Source of the DNA: Streptomyces fagopyri
GTDB lineage: Bacteria; Actinomycetota; Actinomycetes; Streptomycetales; Streptomycetaceae
Assembly: GCF_009498275.1 (NCBI RefSeq)
Contig: NZ_CP045643.1
Location: forward strand, 4,650,001-4,714,000
Direction of reading: 5' to 3'
Length of the DNA: 64,000 bases
Shown here: positions 27,269 through 34,798 of the stretch, one piece after another
Layout of the letters: every line of letters begins with the position of its first letter
How positions within the stretch are numbered: the stretch's first letter is position 1
Translations under genes and position numbers: made by a program
The notes under the pieces: generated by a model
Databases searched by the model: none
Told to the model about the DNA's origin: nothing
What the model saw: only the letters and a program-made list of their open reading frames with translations

Positions 27269-27964
27269 ATGCCGAAGATCGCAGCCGATGGTCAGCACCT
27301 GACCGTTCTCAACCTGTTCTCGACCGACGCCGCCGAGAAGCAGGTCAAGCTGCTCGCCGCGATGCGCCAGATCGTCGACACGGCGGCCTATGAGGGCTGG
27401 ATGTCCAGCACGGTGCACGCCGGGCAGGACAAGCCGGGAACGGCCAACTTCATCCAGTGGCGCAGCACCGAGGACCTGGAGAGCCGTTACGCGGGCGAGG
27501 AATTCAAGCACCGCACCCTGCCGCTCTTCGGCGAGATCACCACCTCGATCCGTCTGCTCCAGAACGAGATCGCCTTCACCCAGCAGAAGCCGGAACTGGG
27601 CGGCGTCACGGAGATCTCCCCGGACCGCGACGACTACACGTCCATCGAGCTGTTCGGTGTGCTGCCGGCCGACCAGGAGGACCTGATCGACGCCCTGGGC
27701 GAGTCCCAGACGTGGCTGGTCGACGTCCCTGGCTACCGCACCCACACGGTGCTGCGCGGTCTGCGCGCCCGCGGTCTCGACGGCAAGTTCGTCGTCGTCT
27801 ACTCCCAGTGGGACAGCAAGGAGGCGTACGACGCCTTCCGTTCGGTGCCGCAGGGCGAGCGCTCGCCGGAGCGCCAGAAGGTCGACGCCCGCGTGGCCGC
27901 GCTCCAGACCTGGCAGGACGAGAACACCTACCGGGTCGTGCACACCCGCGCCGCGGGCGAGTGA
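27269..27964 (+). CDS. Tandem ABM-domain oxygenase (JadG/GilOII/AlpJ-like)
   Basis: A 231-residue protein of two antibiotic biosynthesis monooxygenase-like dimeric alpha/beta barrels (about residues 1-105 and 120-225). Signature segments are LTVLNLFSTDAAEKQVKLLAAMRQIVDT, GTANFIQWRSTEDLESRYAGEEFKHRTLPLFGE and FVVVYSQWDSKEAYDAF. Length and two-domain layout fit the JadG/GilOII/AlpJ group, which use reduced flavin to open ring B of dehydrorabelomycin. If so, the product is not a simple angucycline. The group assignment rests on pattern recall without alignment; plain ABM quinone-forming oxygenase is the alternative. Confidence 0.75.
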   Translation: MPKIAADGQHLTVLNLFSTDAAEKQVKLLAAMRQIVDTAAYEGWMSSTVHAGQDKPGTANFIQWRSTEDLESRYAGEEFKHRTLPLFGEITTSIRLLQNEIAFTQQKPELGGVTEISPDRDDYTSIELFGVLPADQEDLIDALGESQTWLVDVPGYRTHTVLRGLRARGLDGKFVVVYSQWDSKEAYDAFRSVPQGERSPERQKVDARVAALQTWQDENTYRVVHTRAAGE

Positions 27965-27968
27965 GCCG

Positions 27969-28011
27969 CCCGGTCGCGGGCCGGGCGGGCGGTGACCGGC
28001 CCGCGACCGGG
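27969..28011 (+). terminator. Terminator after the ABM oxygenase
   Basis: A perfect 14-bp stem (CCCGGTCGCGGGCC with its complement) and 15-nt loop, 5 bp after the stop codon. Confidence 0.75.
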
Positions 28012-28051
28012 TCCTGACAGCACGTCATCGCACGACAGGAGCCAACCGCCG

Positions 28052-28065
28052 GTTTCACGTGAAAC
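28052..28065. other. parS-like ParB-binding site
   Basis: GTTTCACGTGAAAC is a perfect 14-bp palindrome identical to the Streptomyces parS consensus. It sits between a terminator and the second aromatase gene, within the cluster. In S. coelicolor most parS sites cluster around oriC, which agrees with the nearby PknB/FtsW operon. No second copy was noticed in the window. Confidence 0.85.
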
Positions 28066-28259
28066 AACGCCCTTCCGTGCCGCACGGCAGAAGGACGTCC
28101 ACCAAGATCGCGCACGGACGCGCGCACCTGGGCGCGTTCCCGCCCTCACTGGCCGGCCGCTGCCGGGAATTCCCCCACCCGGCAGCGGCTTTTCCGTCCG
28201 GCACCGTTCCCGGCCCGCCCCGTCCGCGCGCACCACACCAGGACGAGGAGACAGTAAGC

Positions 28260-29267
28260 ATGGAGCACCCGGGCATGCGCCAAGTCGCGCACGAGATCAA
28301 CATCGCGGTCCCTGCGGACACGGTCCACCGATTGATCGCCGAGGTGGAGAACTGGCCCCGGATCTTCCCCTCGGTCATCCACGTCGCGCACGAAGAAGCC
28401 CCCGAGGGCGAGGAGCGACTGCTGATCTGGGAAGCCGCGCCGACCGCGGAGAGCGCACCGTCCGCGGAGAGCGGACCGACGGCGGAGGGCGGGCCGTCCG
28501 CGGACGGCGGGCCGCGCAGCCGGCCCCTGCGCCGGATCGTCGAACCCGCCGCACTGCGGGTCAACTTCCAGCACCTGGTCACCGAGGCCCCCGTCGCCGG
28601 GATCGGCGGCGCCTGGCTTGTCGAACCACTGGGGGAGAACGCCTCCCGGGTGCGGCTGCTGCACGAGTTCCGGGCCGAGGGCGACGCCCCCGGCGCACTG
28701 GACAGGATCGGTGCCGAGGTCGACCGCGACGCCCGCGCGCAGCTCGCGGCGCTGAAGGAGAACGCCGAACGTGATGTCGCCGACGCGGGGCTGACGTTCT
28801 CCTTCGAGGACACCGTCCTGGTCGACGGGTCGGTGAAGGACGTGTACGCCTTCATCAACGAGGCGAACCTGTGGTCCGAACGCCTGCCCCACGTCGCCAC
28901 CGTCCGCCTGCACGAGGACACCCCCGGCCTGCAGACCCTGGAAATGGACACCCGCGCCAAGGACGGCTCCCTCCACACCACCAAGTCCTACCGCGTGACC
29001 TTCCCCCACCAGCACATCGCCTACAAACAGGTCACCCTCCCCGCACTCATGACCCTCCACACCGGCCACTGGACCTTCACCGACACCGACGAAGGCGTCA
29101 CCGCCACCTCCCAGCACACCGTCACCCTCAACACCGACAACATCACAACCGTCCTCGGACCCGACGCCACCCTCACCGACGCCCGCACCTACGTCCACAC
29201 CGCCCTCTCCACCAACAGCCGCGCCACCCTCAACCACGCCAAAGCCCACGCGGAAGGCCGCCGTTGA
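28260..29267 (+). CDS. Polyketide aromatase/cyclase, didomain SRPBCC (second copy)
   Basis: A 335-residue protein with two START/SRPBCC-like helix-grip domains. The N-terminal one begins VAHEINIAVPADTVHRLIAEVENWPRIFPSVIHV and the second DTVLVDGSVKDVYAFINEANLWSERLPH. Such didomain aromatases direct first-ring cyclisation and aromatisation. Residues about 75-98 are a Ser/Gly/Pro repeat insertion absent from the copy at 38171. The C-terminal half (DNA 28792-29254) is identical in DNA to the other copy, whereas the N-terminal half is diverged. The start is ATG 28260 with GAGGAG upstream. Confidence 0.92.
   Translation: MEHPGMRQVAHEINIAVPADTVHRLIAEVENWPRIFPSVIHVAHEEAPEGEERLLIWEAAPTAESAPSAESGPTAEGGPSADGGPRSRPLRRIVEPAALRVNFQHLVTEAPVAGIGGAWLVEPLGENASRVRLLHEFRAEGDAPGALDRIGAEVDRDARAQLAALKENAERDVADAGLTFSFEDTVLVDGSVKDVYAFINEANLWSERLPHVATVRLHEDTPGLQTLEMDTRAKDGSLHTTKSYRVTFPHQHIAYKQVTLPALMTLHTGHWTFTDTDEGVTATSQHTVTLNTDNITTVLGPDATLTDARTYVHTALSTNSRATLNHAKAHAEGRR
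28792..29254 (+). repeat. 463-bp inverted repeat, copy 1 (partner 38184-38646)
   Basis: Compared base by base, this stretch and the reverse complement of 38184-38646 show no difference and no indel over 463 bp, wobble positions included. Identity begins at the TGACG near the start of the second SRPBCC domain and stops about 13 bp before the stop codons. Outside it the genes are clearly diverged. Confidence 0.93.
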
Positions 29268-30070
29268 CCCCGGCGGTGCGCCGGCTCGCCGTGCCGCGGG
29301 GGGAGCTGGACGTGTGGCTGCTGCCACCGCCCGACTCACCGCGTGATGTCCCGTACGACGAGCTCGACGCGTACGAGCGAGGGAGGGCCGACTCCTACCG
29401 CCGGCCCGACGACCGCCAGATGTACGCCGCGGCGCATGTGGGACTGCGCCGGGTCCTGGCCGGATACACCGGTATCGAACCGAGCCGGCTCCACCTCGCC
29501 GGCGAACGGCACAAGGGCAACGGTGAACGGCACGGCCGGCCGGCGGTGCTCGGGGTGCCCGGCGGCGCCCCCCAGTTCTCGCTCTCGCACAGCCACGGTC
29601 TGGCGATCGTGGTGGTGGCCGAGGCACGGGTGGGCGCCGACGTGCAGCGGCTGCCGTCGGCCGAGACCGTCGAGGTGTGTCTGCCGGCGCTGCACCCCTC
29701 CGAACGGGAGGAGCTCGGGAAGCTGCCCGAGCACGAGCGGACCATGGCCTTCGGGCGGCTGTGGACACGGAAGGAGGCGTATCTCAAGGGCCTGGGCACC
29801 GGGCTGACGCGAGGCGCCGACCTCGACTACCTCGGCGAGGCCGGACTCGCCGAACGGCCGACGGGCTGGGTGGTGGGCAACCTTCCGCTCTGTTCCACCC
29901 ATATCGCCGCGGTCGCCCTGGCCGGTGCCGGGGACCGGCCCGTCGCCGTCCGCGCGGTGCCGACCGCGTATCTGTACGCGCCGAACGCGGTCGCACGCCT
30001 CGTCCAGATGGAACCGGGGCTGCGTTCCATGCTCCGGGATCCCGCCGAGCACGGGGACCTCGAACGCTGA
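29264..30070 (+). CDS. 4'-phosphopantetheinyl transferase (Sfp type)
   Basis: A 268-residue enzyme that would load the phosphopantetheine arm onto the cluster ACP. Motifs: PQFSLSHSHG, VGADVQRL (Mg-binding; usual Glu is Gln here) and LWTRKEAYLKGLGTG. The proposed TTG start at 29264 overlaps the aromatase stop (TTGA) and has GGAAGG 6 nt upstream; GTG 29276 is the alternative. A strong terminator follows. A pathway-dedicated transferase is common in aromatic clusters. Confidence 0.88.
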   Translation: MTPAVRRLAVPRGELDVWLLPPPDSPRDVPYDELDAYERGRADSYRRPDDRQMYAAAHVGLRRVLAGYTGIEPSRLHLAGERHKGNGERHGRPAVLGVPGGAPQFSLSHSHGLAIVVVAEARVGADVQRLPSAETVEVCLPALHPSEREELGKLPEHERTMAFGRLWTRKEAYLKGLGTGLTRGADLDYLGEAGLAERPTGWVVGNLPLCSTHIAAVALAGAGDRPVAVRAVPTAYLYAPNAVARLVQMEPGLRSMLRDPAEHGDLER

Positions 30071-30145
30071 GACAGCGCCCCGCGGGACACGGACCTCCCC
30101 GTGACCGGCCACCACCGGTCCGCGGACCGTCCCGGTCCCGCACCG

Positions 30146-30187
30146 CCGAAGGGCCGGAGAGTTCCTGGGAACTCTCCGGCCCTTCGG
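30146..30187. terminator. Bidirectional terminator between convergent genes
   Basis: A perfect 20-bp stem with a 2-nt centre, between the transferase (+) and the carboxylase epsilon gene (-). It is one of the longest perfect stems in the window. Confidence 0.8.
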
Positions 30188-30212
30188 CCTGCTCCACCCC
30201 CGTCCGATCCGC

Positions 30213-30449
30213 TCAGGCCGCCGCTCGCCAGGTGCGCGGACCGTCGAAGCCGGTGATCCGCTCGGGGCGCCGCCACAGGGCGACGACCTGGTGCCTGCGG
30301 GCGAGATCGTCCGGTACGACGCCGGGGCCGGCGGTCACCGCCATGAGCACGGCGGTCAGCGCGGCCAGTTCCTCCGGCGAGGGACAACCGCGCTCGATCC
30401 GGAAAAGCGGACCGGCCACGGGGTCGGTGTCGGGTTGCTGTGCGGTCAT
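30213..30449 (-). CDS. Acyl-CoA carboxylase epsilon subunit
   Basis: A 78-residue protein. LFRIERGCPSPEELAALTAVLMAV is the diagnostic epsilon-subunit segment (RGxPSxEELAALxAVL), which stabilises alpha-beta carboxylase complexes in actinobacteria. The start is ATG 30449 with GGGAGGAT in front. It lies 31 bp downstream of the beta subunit gene. Confidence 0.9.
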   Translation of the reverse strand: MTAQQPDTDPVAGPLFRIERGCPSPEELAALTAVLMAVTAGPGVVPDDLARRHQVVALWRRPERITGFDGPRTWRAAA

Positions 30450-30480
30450 GGATCCTCCCTCACTCACTCTTCGGGGCCGC

Positions 30481-32049
30481 TCACTGAGGCGGGTTGCCGT
30501 GCTTACGGCGGGGCAGTTCGGCGTGTTTGGCGACGAGCATCGACAGCGAACGGGCCAGGACCGCCCGGGTCTCGCGCGGATCGATGACGTCATCGACCAG
30601 CCCACGCTCGGCGGCGTAGTAAGGGTGGACCAACTCCCTCTTGTACTGGTCGATTTTCTCTCTACGCATCGCGTCGGAGTCGTCCGCGGCCGCGATCTCC
30701 CGGCGGAAGACGACGTTGGCGGCGCCCTCCGCGCCCATGACCGCGATCTCGTTCGTCGGCCAGGCCAGCGCGATGTCGGCGCCGATGGACCGCGAGTCCA
30801 TCACGATGTACGCGCCGCCGTAGGCCTTGCGCAGCACCACGGAGACCCGCGGCACGGTGGCGTTGCAGTACGCGTACAGGAGCTTCGCGCCGCGCCGGAT
30901 GATGCCCTCGTGCTCCTGGTCCACGCCCGGCAGGAATCCGGGCACGTCGACCAGCGTGACCAGCGGGATGTTGAACGAGTCGCAGAACTGGACGAACCGC
31001 GCGGCCTTCTCGCTCGCCTTGATGTCCAGCACACCCGCCATGGCCGCCGGCTGGTTGGCGACGATCCCCACGGCGTGACCGTCGACGCGGGACAGCGCGC
31101 AGAGGATGTTCGTCGCCCAGCCCGCGTGCACCTCCACGAAGTCGCCGTCGTCGACGAGCTCCTCGACGACCGCCCGCATGTCGTACGAACGGTTCCCGTC
31201 GTGCGGCACCAGGTCGAGCAGCACGTCACCGGACCGGTCGCCCGGGTCCCCGCTGACGTGGCGGGGCGGCAGCTCACGGTTGTTGGACGGCAGCAGCGAC
31301 AGCAGGTAGCGCACCTCGGCGAGGCAGCTCTCCTCGTCGTCGTGCACGAAGTGGGCCACCCCGGAGACCTCGCCGTGGACGTCGGCGCCGCCGAGCCCGT
31401 TCTGGCTGATCTCCTCGCCGGTGACCGCGCGGACCACGTCGGGCCCGGTGATGAACATCTGCGAGATGTCGCGGACGGCGAAGACGAAGTCGGTCAGGGC
31501 CGGCGAGTACGCCGCGCCGCCCGCGCACGGGCCGAGCATCACCGAGATCTGCGGGATGACACCGGAGGCCTTCGTGTTGCGCTGGAAGATGCCGCCGTAG
31601 CCGGCCAGTGCCGAGACACCCTCCTGGATCCGGGCGCCCGCGCCGTCGTTGAGGGACACCAGCGGCGCACCGGCGGCGATGGCCATGTCCATGATTTTGT
31701 GGATCTTGCAGGCGTGGGCCTCGCCGAGCGCGCCGCCGAAGACGCGGAAGTCGTGCGCGTAGACGAAGACGGTACGGCCCTCGACCGTGCCCCAGCCGGT
31801 GATCACACCGTCGCCGTAGGGCTTCTTGGCCTCCAGGCCGAAGCCGGTGGCCCGGTGCCGGCGCAGCGGTTCGACCTCCTGGAAGCTGCCCTTGTCCAGC
31901 AGCAGCTCGATGCGCTCGTGTGCGGTCAGTTTGCCCTTGGCGTGCTGGCGTTCGGTGGCCTTCGGGTCCTGTCCGGCCCGGGCGGTGTCCTTGCGTTCGG
32001 CCAGCTCCATCAGTCGGCCGTCGAGTTCCATGGGTATCGCGGGCTCCAT
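30481..32049 (-). CDS. Acyl-CoA carboxylase beta subunit (carboxyltransferase)
   Basis: A 522-residue carboxyltransferase of the PccB/AccB type that makes malonyl- or methylmalonyl-CoA. HAKGKLTAHERIELLLDKGSF starts the family core; GGALGEAHACKIHKIMDMAIAAGAPLVSLNDGAGARIQEGV and DVPGFLPGVDQEHEGIIRRGAKLLYAY form the two oxyanion-hole regions. In a malonyl-CoA-dependent cluster it raises extender supply. GTG/ATG 32049 has GGGGAG upstream. Works with epsilon (30213) and alpha (43545), which lie apart. Confidence 0.95.
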   Translation of the reverse strand: MEPAIPMELDGRLMELAERKDTARAGQDPKATERQHAKGKLTAHERIELLLDKGSFQEVEPLRRHRATGFGLEAKKPYGDGVITGWGTVEGRTVFVYAHDFRVFGGALGEAHACKIHKIMDMAIAAGAPLVSLNDGAGARIQEGVSALAGYGGIFQRNTKASGVIPQISVMLGPCAGGAAYSPALTDFVFAVRDISQMFITGPDVVRAVTGEEISQNGLGGADVHGEVSGVAHFVHDDEESCLAEVRYLLSLLPSNNRELPPRHVSGDPGDRSGDVLLDLVPHDGNRSYDMRAVVEELVDDGDFVEVHAGWATNILCALSRVDGHAVGIVANQPAAMAGVLDIKASEKAARFVQFCDSFNIPLVTLVDVPGFLPGVDQEHEGIIRRGAKLLYAYCNATVPRVSVVLRKAYGGAYIVMDSRSIGADIALAWPTNEIAVMGAEGAANVVFRREIAAADDSDAMRREKIDQYKRELVHPYYAAERGLVDDVIDPRETRAVLARSLSMLVAKHAELPRRKHGNPPQ

Positions 32050-32101
32050 CTGGGGATCTCCCCTGTCTTGAGAGGTCTGGAAGGACGGAACAACGGGTCG
32101 G

Positions 32102-32407
32102 TCAGCGGGCGAGCAGCGCGGTCAGCTCACCGACGGTGCTCTCCCGCAGCACCTCGGCGGGCACCTCGGCGTCGAGGGCGCGCCGGATCCGGCGCCCCAG
32201 GTGCAGGGCGTCGAGCGGGTCGAGGCCCTGGCCGCGCAGCGACAGGGCGGGCGAGAGCCGGTGGCCCGGCGGGACCGCGAGCAGGTCGTGCAGTTCGAGC
32301 CGGAGGCAGTGGCCGATGGCACCGGCCCGCTCGTCGGGGGTCATGGCGCGCAGGGCGACCGGATCGGGAAGCCGATCGAGCCAACTGCACGGGTTCTCTT
32401 CGCTCAT
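32102..32407 (-). CDS. ACP-like protein lacking the phosphopantetheine serine
   Basis: A 101-residue protein whose second half reads like a PKS carrier domain (LHDLLAVPPGHRLSPALSLRGQGLDPLDALHLGRRIRRALDAEVPAEVLRESTVGELTALL). The position of the DSL serine is Pro64 (GLDPLDAL), so it cannot be charged. It begins in an ATGA overlap with the upstream MFS gene stop, so it is translated together with it. A possible protein-protein adaptor, or a decaying carrier. Confidence 0.75.
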   Translation of the reverse strand: MSEENPCSWLDRLPDPVALRAMTPDERAGAIGHCLRLELHDLLAVPPGHRLSPALSLRGQGLDPLDALHLGRRIRRALDAEVPAEVLRESTVGELTALLAR

Positions 32408-33708
32408 GGGGCTGCCTTTCGTGGTTGGGGCCGGGCCCGGCACGGTGCCGGTCGTGGCCGGTGGCTGTTCAGGAGACGGCGAGTCCGCCCCGCGAGCAGC
32501 ACCGCGAGCGCCGCCGTCGACGAGGCGATCCCTCCCACGTAGAGGCCGGAGCGCGCACCGTGCCGGACGGTGAGCCAGCCCACGAGGAGAGCACCGAGCG
32601 GGGTGAGTCCTTGCAGGATGAGCGTGTAGAGCGCCATCACCCGGCCGCGGTAGGCGGCGTCGCTGCCCAACTGGATGCGGTGGTTGGCGGCCTGGGCGAA
32701 GTAGAGGGTGGCGAAGCCGGTCAGGAACAGCAGGACGGCCGCCCACGCGAAGGTGGGCGACCAGCCGGCCGCGGTCTCCAGGAGTCCGAAGGCGAGCGCG
32801 GAGCCGGTGACGGTGCGGGCCGTGGGTCGGCCGCCGCGGGCGGTGGTGGCGAGCGCGGCGAGCAGCGAACCCGCGGCGAACACCGTGGTCAGCAGCCCGA
32901 ACGTGGTCGCCCCCGAGTGGAAGACGGACCTGGCGAGAAGCGGCAGGGTGAGCTGGAAGGTGAAGCCGAACAGGCCGACGACCGCGACCAGTGCCAGCGG
33001 TACGAACAGATCCGGGCGACCGCGCACGTACCGCAGGCCGTCGATCACCCGGGCGCCGCGTTCCGCCGGGGACGTGCGCAGCAGTTCCCCGGGGCGCATC
33101 AGGCGCAGCGCTGTCACGGTGGCGAGATAGCTGGCCGCGTTGCACAGCATCGCCGGCCCCGCGCCCACCGCGCCGATGAGCAGCCCGGCGAGTGCGGGGC
33201 CCACCACGCGGGCGGTGTTGAAGTACGCGGCGCTCAGGGCGGAGGCGTTGGGCAGCAGGTCGGGGCCGACCATCTCGCTGACGAACGCCATCCGGGCGGG
33301 CACCTCGACCGCGTTGACGGTGCCCAGGGCCGGCGCGAAGAGGTACAGGTGCCACAGCTGGACGGAGCCGGCCAGCGCCAGGACGGAGAGCGCCAGCGCG
33401 AGGACGCCGGAGACGACGTTGGCGAGGGTGAGCAGCAGCCGCTTGTCGTGACGGTCGGCAAGCCGGCCCCCGTACAGCGTGAACAGCAGCAGCGGGGTGA
33501 ACTGGAGTGCCGTCATCGCGCCCAGGGCGGTGCCGGAGTCCCCCGTCAGGGAGAGCACCAGCCAGTCCTGGGCGGTGACCATCATCCAGGTGCCCGCGAC
33601 GGACACGACCTGGCCGGCCGTGAAGAGGCGGAAGTTGCGCACGGCCAGCGACCGGAACGGCGCCGGGCGTGTGCCGGCTCCGGTGCCGGCCCCGCGTGTC
33701 GTCGTCAT
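32404..33708 (-). CDS. MFS transporter (MFS_3/EntS-like)
   Basis: A 434-residue, about 12-segment transporter. SLAVRNFRLFTAGQVVSVAGTWMMVTAQDWLVLSLT is the start of the EntS-like family and YGGRLADRHDKRLLLTL is motif A. A likely second exporter of the product. The C-terminus is Arg/Pro rich and overlaps the ACP-like gene. Located 4 bp downstream of the hydrolase gene. Confidence 0.9.
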   Translation of the reverse strand: MTTTRGAGTGAGTRPAPFRSLAVRNFRLFTAGQVVSVAGTWMMVTAQDWLVLSLTGDSGTALGAMTALQFTPLLLFTLYGGRLADRHDKRLLLTLANVVSGVLALALSVLALAGSVQLWHLYLFAPALGTVNAVEVPARMAFVSEMVGPDLLPNASALSAAYFNTARVVGPALAGLLIGAVGAGPAMLCNAASYLATVTALRLMRPGELLRTSPAERGARVIDGLRYVRGRPDLFVPLALVAVVGLFGFTFQLTLPLLARSVFHSGATTFGLLTTVFAAGSLLAALATTARGGRPTARTVTGSALAFGLLETAAGWSPTFAWAAVLLFLTGFATLYFAQAANHRIQLGSDAAYRGRVMALYTLILQGLTPLGALLVGWLTVRHGARSGLYVGGIASSTAALAVLLAGRTRRLLNSHRPRPAPCRARPQPRKAAP

Positions 33709-33712
33709 GGCG

Positions 33713-34711
33713 TCAGGCGGTGACGGACGGGCCCGCGGTCCGTCGCGCGAGGCACTGCTCGAAGAACGCGAACGCGCGCAGATGGTACGTGCGGGCGGCC
33801 CAGCCCAGGCTGATGTTGTGCCCCGCGCCGGGCTGACGGTCGACGGAGGCGGACGGCGCCGAGGCGAAGTGCGCGGCCAGGTCGGCGACCGTGTCCTCGT
33901 CGTGGTGCCACCACAGCTCCTGCTCGGCGAAGGTCAGCCGCACCGGGACCTGCACCGCCGCCGCCGCGACCGGGAACCGGCGCGGCCACTGCAGTGCCTC
34001 CGCCCGCTCGCGCGGGGGCATGGGCGCGACCATGGCCTCCGCCTCGCGGAAGGTGTTCGGCGGATAGAACCGCAGAGCGCCCCAGTTCCGCTTCCAGTTC
34101 CGGTGCTGATGCGGGTCGGGCCCGTTGCCCGGGTCGACCGCGTAGTCGCGGCCGAGCCCGGAGATGTCGAGCCCGAGCAGCGGCGGTACGGCCGGATCCG
34201 GGTCGCCTGCCTGACAGGCCGCGTACGTCAGCGCCAGCTTGCCGCCGAAGGAGTGCGCGAGCAGGAACAACCCGGCGCCCGTCTCGGCGCGCGCGGCCAG
34301 GTGTCGCAGCGCCGCGTGCAACGCACCGGCCTGCTCGGCCAGGGTCTGCCCGCCCGGGGCGTCCGCGGCGGACAGCCCGTACCCGGGCCGGTCGACGGCG
34401 ACCATGGTGTAGCCGAGCCGGGCGCCGAGGGCGAGCAGTGAGACGTCGGGGTGGGCCTGCCCGTCGAAATAGGCCGCGCTCATCCCGCCGCCGTGCACCG
34501 CGACGACGGTCGCCCGCGGCGGCCCGGCCGGCTGGGCGATCAGCGCGGAGAGCGTGACGTCACCGGCTTGCAGGGCGACGGGCCGCACGCCCGGGGACAT
34601 GGCCGAACCGGGTACGGACGAACCCGGTACGGCGGAACCGGACACGGACGGACCGGATACGGACGGACCGGATACGGACGAGGGGATGATCTCGGCCGTG
34701 GGAACGCTCAC
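33713..34711 (-). CDS. Alpha/beta hydrolase
   Basis: A 332-residue alpha/beta-fold enzyme. Residues 1-45 are a PSVSG/SVPGS repeat leader. The nucleophile elbow is LAHSFGG (Ser at about residue 160), with the oxyanion loop AVHGGGMSAAYFDG and the final His in GAGHNISLG. Role could be thioesterase-like chain release, lactone/ester hydrolysis, or resistance; not determinable. GTG 34711 follows GAGGAAGT. Confidence 0.88.
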   Translation of the reverse strand: MSVPTAEIIPSSVSGPSVSGPSVSGSAVPGSSVPGSAMSPGVRPVALQAGDVTLSALIAQPAGPPRATVVAVHGGGMSAAYFDGQAHPDVSLLALGARLGYTMVAVDRPGYGLSAADAPGGQTLAEQAGALHAALRHLAARAETGAGLFLLAHSFGGKLALTYAACQAGDPDPAVPPLLGLDISGLGRDYAVDPGNGPDPHQHRNWKRNWGALRFYPPNTFREAEAMVAPMPPRERAEALQWPRRFPVAAAAVQVPVRLTFAEQELWWHHDEDTVADLAAHFASAPSASVDRQPGAGHNISLGWAARTYHLRAFAFFEQCLARRTAGPSVTA

Positions 34712-34798
34712 TGGGTTACTTCCTCTCGTGGTCGTGCTCGGGTGTGCGGGCTCCCGCGGTCACCGGGACACGGCCCGCCGTCGTGCGGGCGCAGGGCC

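Noticed and set aside
29677..33723. Plus-strand open frame of about 1348 codons
   Set aside because: It runs through the transferase in another frame and antisense to carboxylase and transporter genes; composition is Arg/Gly/Pro shadow-like.
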